Assembly: GCA_017455225.1 (NCBI GenBank)
Contig: JAFTBL010000061.1
Coordinates: 1 to 6,830, forward strand
Length of the DNA: 6,830 nt
DNA from: Oscillospiraceae bacterium
GTDB taxonomy: Bacteria; Bacillota_A; Clostridia; Oscillospirales; Oscillospiraceae
Direction of reading: 5' to 3'
Shown here: piece after piece, positions 1 through 6,101 of the stretch
How positions within the stretch are numbered: the stretch's first letter is position 1
Layout of the letters: every line of letters starts with the position of its first letter
Program-made: the position numbers and the translations under genes
The notes under the pieces: generated by a model
The model's input: only the letters and a program-made list of their open reading frames with translations
Told to the model about the DNA's origin: nothing
Database searches by the model: none

Positions 1-1010
1 ACCTCGTCGGCAAACACCTGCAGCACCGGGTGGACGCCGCTCACCGTCTGCCACGTGTCGGTCCAGTCCAGCTCCGGCAGGGCAAGCCGTGCAATGCTGC
101 CGGTAACAGCGTCCCGCGTGACGGCCCGATGGGTGAACTTGTCCGTGGGATAGCCGCCATAGTTGCCCTGCCAGTCGGAATAATCACCATTTGGCGCGGT
201 CAGCACCGCGTAGGCAGCGCTGCCCTCCGGCGAAATGCCCTGCCCCGTGTTGGCGTAATATCCGATTTTCTCGCCACCCTTGACGGAGCCGAGCATCTGT
301 ACGTTGCGGAGCGTAATAATCCCGTTGTCACACACACCCAACAGACCGCCGGCGCCCGCGCTTTCCTTCACCTTCATGGCGGACAGATCGATATGCCCGG
401 TGAACAGGCATCCCTTTACGTTCACGTCCACACCGGCAACATAACCGGTGAAGCCGCCCACAAAGCCGCGGCTGTTCTCTCCGGCGGCATAGACATTGGT
501 CACCGTGCCGTTGAACCAGCAGTCGGTCATGGTGACCGGCCCGGAATCGACCTGACCGATGAAGCCGCCTTCAAAGGCGTTGGCGCAGACGACGATGGCG
601 TCGCTGTAAAGCTCCGTGAACGTGCCGCTGCCGCGGCCGGCGATGCTGCCCGTCCACTGCTCAGTGGAGGAAATATAGCTGTTTTTCAGCTTCAGGCTCT
701 TGACCGTGGCGCCGTCGACACAGCCGAAGAGCCCGGTGTAACGCTCCTGCGAGTTGACGTACAGGCCGCTGATGGTGTGCATGCTGCCGTCAAAGGTACC
801 CTTGAAGGGCGCCTCCTTGTTTCCGATGGGGCTCCAGACGTTTTCCGGCGCCTTGGCGGCCCAATCGGCGGCGCTGCCCTCGTTGAACGTAATGTCGGCG
901 CCCAGCGTGACGGTCTTGCCCTCAAAGTCAACACCGTTGCTGACCAGCTTGGCAAAACCGTACAGGTCGTCCGCGTCCTGCAAAACATATGGCTCGCTGC
1001 TATACCAGTC
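1..1010 (-). repeat. Repeat unit 3 of the surface protein (residues 730-1065, reaches window edge)
   Basis: This unit begins at W731-Y732 and is nearly complete when the window ends, at H-P-V-L-Q-V-F-A-D-E. It matches unit 2 almost along its whole length. The tail is offset by exactly 1038 nt (346 codons) from that of unit 2, as seen in the shared base runs at 2-19 and 1040-1057. GLUG-like segments lie at about 849-869, 877-901, 911-937 and 947-972. Because the frame is still open, further units or a C-terminal anchoring domain probably follow to the left. Confidence 0.86.
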
Positions 1011-3197
1011 AACATCAAAGGGCTCCGCTGAAGGCGTCGCCTCGTCGGCAAACACCCGCAGCACCGGATGGGCGCCGCTGACTGCCAGCCATGTGCCAGC
1101 CCAATCCAGCTCCGGCATGGTAAATCTGGCGATGCTGCCGGTGGCGGCCTCGCGGGAGATGGCCTTATAGTCAAACTGCTCAGAGGGGCGCCCGCCGTAG
1201 TTGCCCTGCCAGTCGGTGTAATGCTCCTCCGGCGCAGTCAGCACCGCATAGGCGGTACCGCCCTCCGGCGTGCCCTCGCCGGTGTGGGCGTAGTATCCGT
1301 CCATCCGGCTGCCGTTGACCGTGCCCATCATGAGGATGTTGCGCATCTGCGGAGTACCGACGCACACGCCGATGAAGCCGGAAGCTCCGGCCCGCTGCTT
1401 GACGTTCAGCGCCGAAATGTCAAGGTGCCCGGTGAAGAGGCTGTCCTCGATGACGGTATCCACGCCGGCGACGTAGCCAATGAGGCCGCCGACGAAGCCT
1501 CTGCTGTTTTCCCCTTCGGCATAGGTGTTGATCACCTTTCCGTCAAACCAGCAGCCGCTCATGGTGATCGGGCCGTAATCTGCCTGCCCCACCATGCCGC
1601 CTTCAAAGGCGGCGCTGCTGACCACGGTGGCGTCGCTGTAGATGTTGGTGAAGGTGCCGTTGCCGCGGCCGACAATGCTGCCGACCCACTGATCCGTGGA
1701 GGCGATATAGCTGTTTTTCAGCTTCAGATTCTTGACAGTCGCGTCCTTGGTGGCGCCGAACAGGCCGTTGAACTGTCCCTCTGAATGGATGTACACACCG
1801 CTGACGGTATGCATTTTGCCGTCAAAGGTGCCCTTGAAGGGGAAGATGTTGATGCCGACGGGCTGCCAGACCTGATCCGGCGGATTTTCGTCCCATTCGG
1901 CGGCGTTCCCACTGTTGAGTGAGATGTCCTCCCCCAGAGTGACGGTCTTGTTCTCAAAGGAGTCCTGTGCGGAGAGATAGTACAGGCCGTACAGCTCCTT
2001 GGCCGTGTGGAGTTCAAATTCGCTCTTGTTGGGAGAATACCAGCTGGTGTCAAACGCCTTTTCAAGCCCCGTCACGTCCAGACCGCCGCTGGAAAAACGC
2101 TTCAGCACGGGGGTCTGCCCCGCCGTCACCGTCCAATACTTGCCGAAATTGAGATTCGTCCACTCGTATCCCTTGGCGCCGATCAGATTGCTGCGCTGGA
2201 TGGAAACGGGCAGGCCCTTCATGCTGCCGCCGATGGCGCCCAGTACGTATCTGAAGATGTCGGAGGCAACGTAGGTATCGGTGACGGTTGCCTGTCCGTT
2301 GCCGCCCAGCACGCCCAGCAGGGTACCCGTATGGTTGATGTTCCCCGTCTGCAGCGTACCGCTTACCAGACAGTCCTCCGTGGTCAGGGTACCGCCGTTC
2401 ATGACGTATCCCACCAGTCCGCCGGTCCGTCCGCCCAGATCGATCGCATGCAGCGGCACATAGCTCATGGTCATGTCCCCGCTGAACAGGCAGTGCCTGA
2501 CCTCCACCGTGGTGAGGCCCACGCAGTCGATCAGTCCGCCCACGCCGCGCATGGTGGTAGAGATGCTCCCGTCAAACCAGCACTCGTCAAAGCTGGCCTT
2601 TGCACTCACCATGCTTCCGATGCCGCCCACGTTTTCGCCGCGGTGCTCCATCACGGCGTCGCTGTAGATCCCGCTGTAGGCGCCGCCGCCGTTGGCCATG
2701 ACGCACGCTACGCCGGAGTGTCCCTCCGTGTTGAAGTAGCTGTTCTTCAAGGAGAAATCCTTGACAGTGCAGTGGTAGTCCGGCCGGATGAACATGGCCA
2801 TCTCGCTGTCGGCGCTCCTTGCATACATGCCGCTGATGGTATGGCCCTGTCCGTCAAAGGTGCCGGCAAAGCCCACGATGGGCTTCCACAGGTTGGCCGG
2901 CGCATGATCCTTGAAGTCGGCGGCCGTACCCTCGTTCAGAACGATGTCGGCGCCCAATTTGACGGTTTGACCCGCAAAATCGTAGTATTCGCTCAGTCTT
3001 GCAAATTCCTTCAGTTCTTCCGCCGTGGAGAGGACAAACTCCTTGCCGCCCTCATCATACCAGGAGACCCCCAGCACGTTCCCGTCCTTCTGCACGTGGT
3101 TCCCGTCCACAACTTTGGAAACGCCATACGCCAAAAGAACGGAGCTGCCAATGGCAAAGGCCGCGCACAGGAACGCAACGATCACATTCTTTTTCAT
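1..3197 (-). CDS. Large exported repeat protein with GLUG-like beta-solenoid units (partial, 3' end outside window)
   Basis: The frame is open from ATG at 3197 to the window edge: 1065 codons plus two bases, with no stop. Residues 1-4 are MKKN, followed by a hydrophobic stretch at about 5-24, which suggests a signal peptide or N-terminal anchor; I see no lipobox cysteine and no clear cleavage site. From residue 45 the protein is three tandem units of about 340-346 residues. Each opens with a W-Y pair (W46, W386, W731), then a T-V-x-L-G-x-D-I strand, a G-T-F-D-G-x-x-H-T-x-S-G motif (112-123, 457-468, 800-811) and four glycine-rich GLUG-like repeats. Such proteins are typically surface proteins of Bacillota and usually lack a known enzymatic activity. 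Adhesion or glycan contact is inference. The C-terminus, where a sortase signal or cell-wall domain would sit, is not visible. It follows the hydrolase gene by 18 nt and is probably co-transcribed. Being an exported protein is well supported; its function is unknown. Confidence 0.9.
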   Translation of the reverse strand, partial: MKKNVIVAFLCAAFAIGSSVLLAYGVSKVVDGNHVQKDGNVLGVSWYDEGGKEFVLSTAEELKEFARLSEYYDFAGQTVKLGADIVLNEGTAADFKDHAPANLWKPIVGFAGTFDGQGHTISGMYARSADSEMAMFIRPDYHCTVKDFSLKNSYFNTEGHSGVACVMANGGGAYSGIYSDAVMEHRGENVGGIGSMVSAKASFDECWFDGSISTTMRGVGGLIDCVGLTTVEVRHCLFSGDMTMSYVPLHAIDLGGRTGGLVGYVMNGGTLTTEDCLVSGTLQTGNINHTGTLLGVLGGNGQATVTDTYVASDIFRYVLGAIGGSMKGLPVSIQRSNLIGAKGYEWTNLNFGKYWTVTAGQTPVLKRFSSGGLDVTGLEKAFDTSWYSPNKSEFELHTAKELYGLYYLSAQDSFENKTVTLGEDISLNSGNAAEWDENPPDQVWQPVGINIFPFKGTFDGKMHTVSGVYIHSEGQFNGLFGATKDATVKNLKLKNSYIASTDQWVGSIVGRGNGTFTNIYSDATVVSSAAFEGGMVGQADYGPITMSGCWFDGKVINTYAEGENSRGFVGGLIGYVAGVDTVIEDSLFTGHLDISALNVKQRAGASGFIGVCVGTPQMRNILMMGTVNGSRMDGYYAHTGEGTPEGGTAYAVLTAPEEHYTDWQGNYGGRPSEQFDYKAISREAATGSIARFTMPELDWAGTWLAVSGAHPVLRVFADEATPSAEPFDVDWYSSEPYVLQDADDLYGFAKLVSNGVDFEGKTVTLGADITFNEGSAADWAAKAPENVWSPIGNKEAPFKGTFDGSMHTISGLYVNSQERYTGLFGCVDGATVKSLKLKNSYISSTEQWTGSIAGRGSGTFTELYSDAIVVCANAFEGGFIGQVDSGPVTMTDCWFNGTVTNVYAAGENSRGFVGGFTGYVAGVDVNVKGCLFTGHIDLSAMKVKESAGAGGLLGVCDNGIITLRNVQMLGSVKGGEKIGYYANTGQGISPEGSAAYAVLTAPNGDYSDWQGNYGGYPTDKFTHRAVTRDAVTGSIARLALPELDWTDTWQTVSGVHPVLQVFADE
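1011..2045 (-). repeat. Repeat unit 2 of the surface protein (residues 385-729)
   Basis: This unit runs from W386-Y387 to the start of unit 3. GLUG-like segments lie at about 505-525, 533-556, 567-593 and 604-628. The tail contains A-Y-A-V-L-T-A-P (649-656), D-W-Q-G-N-Y-G-G (662-669) and H-P-V-L-R-V-F-A-D-E (710-719). Most residues match unit 3 by eye, and short stretches are identical in DNA as well, for example 1705-1727 against 673-695. Confidence 0.88.
2049..3065 (-). repeat. Repeat unit 1 of the surface protein (residues 45-383, divergent)
   Basis: This unit shares the head of the repeat with the others: W46-Y47, the T-V-K-L-G-A-D-I strand at 78-85, G-T-F-D-G at 112-116 and K-N-S-Y at 151-154. 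Four GLUG-like segments follow at about 189-213, 218-243, 258-283 and 290-311. Its tail differs from units 2 and 3: the D-W-Q-G-N-Y-G-G segment is absent and is replaced by a segment containing Y-W-T-V-T-A-G-Q-T-P-V-L at 354-365. It is therefore the most diverged visible unit. Confidence 0.85.
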
Positions 3198-3206
3198 TCC
3201 GGTGTT

Positions 3207-3215
3207 CCCCCTTCC
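3207..3215 (-). promoter_or_regulatory. Ribosome binding site of the repeat protein
   Basis: The minus strand reads GGAAGGGGG here, nine bases before the ATG at 3197. It directly follows the hydrolase stop codon (TAA at 3218-3216). The signal fixes the start and suggests reinitiation or coupling with the upstream gene. Confidence 0.75.
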
Positions 3216-4661
3216 TTATGAAGCCGCTTTGGTCGAGCTCGATTCCTCACGCTGCGGCACACCGTCGTTGTAGCGCCAGTCGAAGTGGGGCGCGATCTCA
3301 TACGTGCCCACCGTGTAGGGGAACGTGAGAATGACGGTGCCGTCTGCATAGGAGACGTACTCCTCTACTATCTCCTGCAGGTGCTGATTCCGTTCACGGG
3401 CGCCCAGAATGGGATCCGTGTCCGGGTTCCAGAGACTGGCGGTGCGGAAGCCCGGATACAGCGCCGTCTTTACGTTAGTCAGCGCGTAGTCCGTAAAGTA
3501 ATCCCACACGTTGATGCCGTGGTGGAACACCGCGTAAACCTCCATCTCGAAATAGGACGGATCGTACAGCTCCATCGCCGCGTGCATTCCGGTGTGGTGG
3601 GCGTCTCCCGCGTGAAGGAACTTCTGCCCCTCGATATGGTGCATCAGCCACGTGGAGGTGTCGTTATAGTCGATGTTGTAGTAAGCCTCCGGCACGAACT
3701 GTTCCAGCGTGAGCGCCACGTCGATGCTGATATCGCAGAAGTAGTATCGCTGACCCAGATGCATCCGGTAGGACTTGGCGGCGTTGCCGTTCTCGTCACG
3801 GAACAGCGGCGCCACATGGGACGTCACGTACCCCAGCATGGGATCCGTGTACAAAAGGTCGGTAACGGAGGTGCTGGCCTCATCAAAATACACGCCCTCA
3901 AGATAAATGCGGTCGATGGACTCCGGCTCCTCCGAGATCCGGGTCAGCGCGCCATTGTGATCGGGGTGGCCGTGGGAGATAAACCAACCCTCCACCACCG
4001 GCTTTTCACCCGCAGGCGTCAGCGACTCCAGATAGTCCAGCAGGTACGGCGCATCCTCCGGGTTGCCGCCGTCCTCTACCACAAAGTGCCCGTTGCGCAG
4101 CTGGAGGATGAAGCTGTTGCCGTTGATGTGATACAGTTCCAGCATATGCAGCTTCGTTTTGGCGTCCGCCGTCACGCCGTCCAGATAGCTGTCCTGATAG
4201 ATGAGGTGGGGCGAGAGCGGCTCTTCAAAGGCCGCAACCAGATAGGTCAGCCCCTGCCGGATCACGTGGGACACCGTATAGGTCAGATCGTCCCGGGTGA
4301 ACGAGGCGGTATGAACGTAGCCCTCCATGGCGTCTTCGCCGTTGTCGCTGTGTCTGGTGAAGCCGCTTTCCTCCAGCAAGGTCAGGTATGCCTCGTATTC
4401 CTGCTCCGTGGTGCCGGTGGCCCGGATGACCCAGCTCCCCGCTCCGTAATCCTCCGGCTTGGTAAAGGAGCCGCTTTCGGTGACCATCTTGGGGGTGTCC
4501 CGGAATTCTCTTCGTTCAGTGAGGAAGGCAAACGTGGTGATATCCACCGCTTCGTCCTCCGCGTCGTTCCCGCTCTTGTTGAAAAAGAGGAAGAAGATCG
4601 CCGTTGTCAATACTGCGATTGACAGCACCATTATGAGTCCGATTTTGAGAATTTTTTTCAT
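3216..4661 (-). CDS. Membrane-anchored metallo-beta-lactamase-fold hydrolase
   Basis: This 481-residue protein starts with lysines and a single hydrophobic segment (about 5-27), so it is probably anchored with the rest outside the cell membrane. Residues about 40-150 form an N-terminal region I do not recognise. The MBL domain follows: an E-D-G-G turn at 196-199, the metal motif S-H-G-H-P-D-H at 229-235 (H230, H232, D234, H235), N-D-T-S at 333-336, H-A-G-D-A at 350-354 (D353) and F-H-H-G at 379-382. The order HxHxDH, N-x-x-S, GDA, HHG is what I know from the MBL domain of ComEC-type proteins, which lacks the usual glyoxalase-type third histidine. The protein is not ComEC, because the multi-pass membrane part is missing. 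By family it should be a two-metal hydrolase; phosphodiester, nuclease and ester substrates are all possible. It lies 18 nt after the Gfo/Idh gene and 18 nt before the repeat-protein gene. The fold is certain; substrate and pathway are unknown. Confidence 0.92.
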   Translation of the reverse strand: MKKILKIGLIMVLSIAVLTTAIFFLFFNKSGNDAEDEAVDITTFAFLTERREFRDTPKMVTESGSFTKPEDYGAGSWVIRATGTTEQEYEAYLTLLEESGFTRHSDNGEDAMEGYVHTASFTRDDLTYTVSHVIRQGLTYLVAAFEEPLSPHLIYQDSYLDGVTADAKTKLHMLELYHINGNSFILQLRNGHFVVEDGGNPEDAPYLLDYLESLTPAGEKPVVEGWFISHGHPDHNGALTRISEEPESIDRIYLEGVYFDEASTSVTDLLYTDPMLGYVTSHVAPLFRDENGNAAKSYRMHLGQRYYFCDISIDVALTLEQFVPEAYYNIDYNDTSTWLMHHIEGQKFLHAGDAHHTGMHAAMELYDPSYFEMEVYAVFHHGINVWDYFTDYALTNVKTALYPGFRTASLWNPDTDPILGARERNQHLQEIVEEYVSYADGTVILTFPYTVGTYEIAPHFDWRYNDGVPQREESSSTKAAS

Positions 4662-4668
4662 ATCACCA

Positions 4669-4676
4669 CTCCCCTT
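4669..4676 (-). promoter_or_regulatory. Ribosome binding site of the MBL-fold hydrolase
   Basis: The minus strand reads AAGGGGAG, seven bases before the ATG at 4661. It sits inside the 18-nt gap after the Gfo/Idh stop (TAA at 4682-4680). This supports the M-K-K-I-L start and co-transcription. Confidence 0.75.
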
Positions 4677-4679
4677 CTT

Positions 4680-5987
4680 TTATTTCTTCGCGCCTTGCGC
4701 GATCTTGCCCTGAGAAAAAATGTCCTTGGCGCACTCGTTTTCAAGGCCGCTCTCCTCTTCCCACTGCTTTTTGACAGCCTCGTAGACCTCCATGGGGATA
4801 TCCGGCGTGCCCAGCTTGCAGGTGGGCAGCAGCTGGTCGCCCGCTTTGTCGGGATCTGTGCAGGCCACGTCGTTGCGCCATTTCTCCCGCTCCGCTTTAT
4901 TGCGCAGATCCGGAATGTCCATGGGCACGCCGCCGGCAAGGATGGAGCGGTAGGCGAACAGGCCCGGCAAAAACATATCCATGGCCTCGTACACGTCGAT
5001 GGTATCCGCCTCCGGGTTACCCCGGAGTTTTTCGATGAAGTGCCACATGGAGTAGAAATCCGAGCCGCTGTGGGAAAATTCCTTGCCCAAGGTATCCTGA
5101 GGGCGCTCCGGCACATAGGTCATCGGATCCGACCCCCGGTACTGTCCTTCATACTCGTCCATATGGACGTAAATCCGCGAGACGTCACCCGTTCGCGCGT
5201 CACGCCGGGCGGTCTCCATCCGCCCCTTGGAGCCGTACATGCAGTACCAGTTGGAATATTTATACAGGCTCCCGTGCACGCTCTTGACGATGGCGCCGTT
5301 GGACAGCTCCATCACCTCCATGGCAAACTGGGCGCACCTTGCGCCGCCCCGCAGGCGCCGTTCGTTCTTCGTGCTTTCAAAACCGGTCACCCGCACCGGG
5401 CGAAGGCCCGTTGCGTGGACGATGGGGCCGATGGAATGGGTGCAGTAAAAGGTGGAATACATCCGGTTGCGCCAGTGGTCTGGCTCGCCGTAGGTAACGC
5501 TGGGCCACGTGGTCTCCATATTGTGGATATACTCACCCTCGGCATACTCCAGATCGCCGATGGTGTTTTTGCCGTAGAGGTTCTTCATCTCGTAGGGGCC
5601 GCCCATGTAGCAGTAGTTCTCCCCGTAGGCGTAGACCTTGCCGGTCTGCTCCACCGCCTCGATCAGCTCCACCGCCTCCTTCAGCGTCTGGGCAGGCACC
5701 ACCTCGGAAAACACGTGCTTGCCCGCCTTCATCGCCGCGATGGCAAAGGGTGCGTGCTCGTGGGCATAGTTGGCCAGCACCACCGCGTCCATGTCGTGCT
5801 CGATAAAATCCTCGAAATTGTTGTAATACGTGATGGGCAGATCCTTGTGCAGCTCCCGCTGCACCGCCAGCCCTTCCGCCCGTTTATCGCAGATCGCCAC
5901 GACTTCTGCGTTGTCCGCGATGGCGCAGTAGTTGATCATGCTGCTGCCCCGGTGCGTTCCCATCACGCCGACTCTGATCTTTCTCAT
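4680..5987 (-). CDS. Gfo/Idh/MocA-fold protein, GH109-like (candidate NAD-dependent glycosidase or atypical sugar oxidoreductase)
   Basis: I chose the ATG at 5987 (435 residues). An ATG three codons upstream (5996) directly abuts the AGGGAG site with no spacing, whereas 5987 has a 9-base spacing. Residues 1-120 are a Rossmann NAD(P)-binding domain: strand K-I-R-V-G-V-M-G (3-10) with a loose glycine pattern (G7, G10, G14), and A-I-C-D at 31-34 ending the second strand. The family E-K-P motif appears as S-E-V-V-P at 94-98, so the usual catalytic lysine is absent. The C-terminal domain has E-N-Y-C-Y (123-127), G-E-Y-I-H-N (151-156), H-W-R-N (171-174) and T-H-S-I-G-P-I (183-189). From memory, EVP in place of EKP together with Y-I-H, W-R-N and T-H-G-L-G-P motifs is typical of GH109 glycosidases, which use a retained NAD+ to oxidise the sugar transiently. 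No signal peptide is seen, so it is probably cytoplasmic. The alternative is a sugar or inositol dehydrogenase. Fold is certain; activity is inferred. Confidence 0.93.
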   Translation of the reverse strand: MRKIRVGVMGTHRGSSMINYCAIADNAEVVAICDKRAEGLAVQRELHKDLPITYYNNFEDFIEHDMDAVVLANYAHEHAPFAIAAMKAGKHVFSEVVPAQTLKEAVELIEAVEQTGKVYAYGENYCYMGGPYEMKNLYGKNTIGDLEYAEGEYIHNMETTWPSVTYGEPDHWRNRMYSTFYCTHSIGPIVHATGLRPVRVTGFESTKNERRLRGGARCAQFAMEVMELSNGAIVKSVHGSLYKYSNWYCMYGSKGRMETARRDARTGDVSRIYVHMDEYEGQYRGSDPMTYVPERPQDTLGKEFSHSGSDFYSMWHFIEKLRGNPEADTIDVYEAMDMFLPGLFAYRSILAGGVPMDIPDLRNKAEREKWRNDVACTDPDKAGDQLLPTCKLGTPDIPMEVYEAVKKQWEEESGLENECAKDIFSQGKIAQGAKK

Positions 5988-5996
5988 GCTACACAT

Positions 5997-6002
5997 CTCC
6001 CT
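5997..6002 (-). promoter_or_regulatory. Ribosome binding site deciding the Gfo/Idh start
   Basis: The minus strand reads AGGGAG, followed immediately by ATG-TGT-AGC and then ATG. The first ATG has no room between it and this site. The second (5987) is nine bases away, which is a workable spacing, so it is preferred. Confidence 0.65.
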
Positions 6003-6017
6003 GCTTTTGCTTCCGCC

Positions 6018-6037
6018 GCGCGGATCACCCTCCGCGC
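6018..6037 (-). other. GC-rich inverted repeat before the Gfo/Idh ribosome binding site
   Basis: The arms GCGCGGA and TCCGCGC form a perfect 7-bp stem with a 6-base loop. The hairpin lies about 15 bases upstream of the Shine-Dalgarno site of the Gfo/Idh gene. No T-run follows, so it does not look like an intrinsic terminator. It may affect mRNA stability or translation, or may be chance in GC-rich sequence. Confidence 0.3.
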
Positions 6038-6101
6038 CGCGTCCTCGTTTCCATAGATCCCGGCACCCACGCCGAAGATCACCGCCGCGCCTCTGTTTTC
6101 T

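Noticed and set aside
692..2065. Minus-strand frames at 692-1174, 1180-1365 and 1724-2065
   Set aside because: They are out-of-frame readings within the repeat-protein gene, rich in R, P, S and T, with no motif or ribosome site.
30..3221. Long plus-strand open frames (333, 238 and 404 codons) opposite the repeat protein
   Set aside because: The minus strand has an uninterrupted 1065-codon frame with a ribosome site, export signal and repeated motifs. The plus-strand frames break where the repeat units differ and have histidine/valine/glycine-rich composition typical of the antisense of GC-rich genes.
4658..5116. Minus-strand 152-codon frame inside the Gfo/Idh gene
   Set aside because: It is an alternative frame of the 3' part of the Gfo/Idh gene, rich in arginine and serine, and has no family motif.
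4680..5996. Gfo/Idh start at the upstream ATG 5996
   Set aside because: The AGGGAG site abuts that ATG with no spacing. The ATG three codons later has a normal spacing and starts with the expected M-R-K-I-R-V strand.
6018..6037. Intrinsic terminator between isomerase and Gfo/Idh genes
   Set aside because: The hairpin is not followed by a T-run in the direction of transcription, and it lies inside a possible small coding frame.
3285..6056. Plus-strand open frames of 445 and 453 codons
   Set aside because: They lie opposite the MBL hydrolase and the Gfo/Idh gene, both of which carry clear family motifs. The antisense products show no recognisable domain and are composition shadows.
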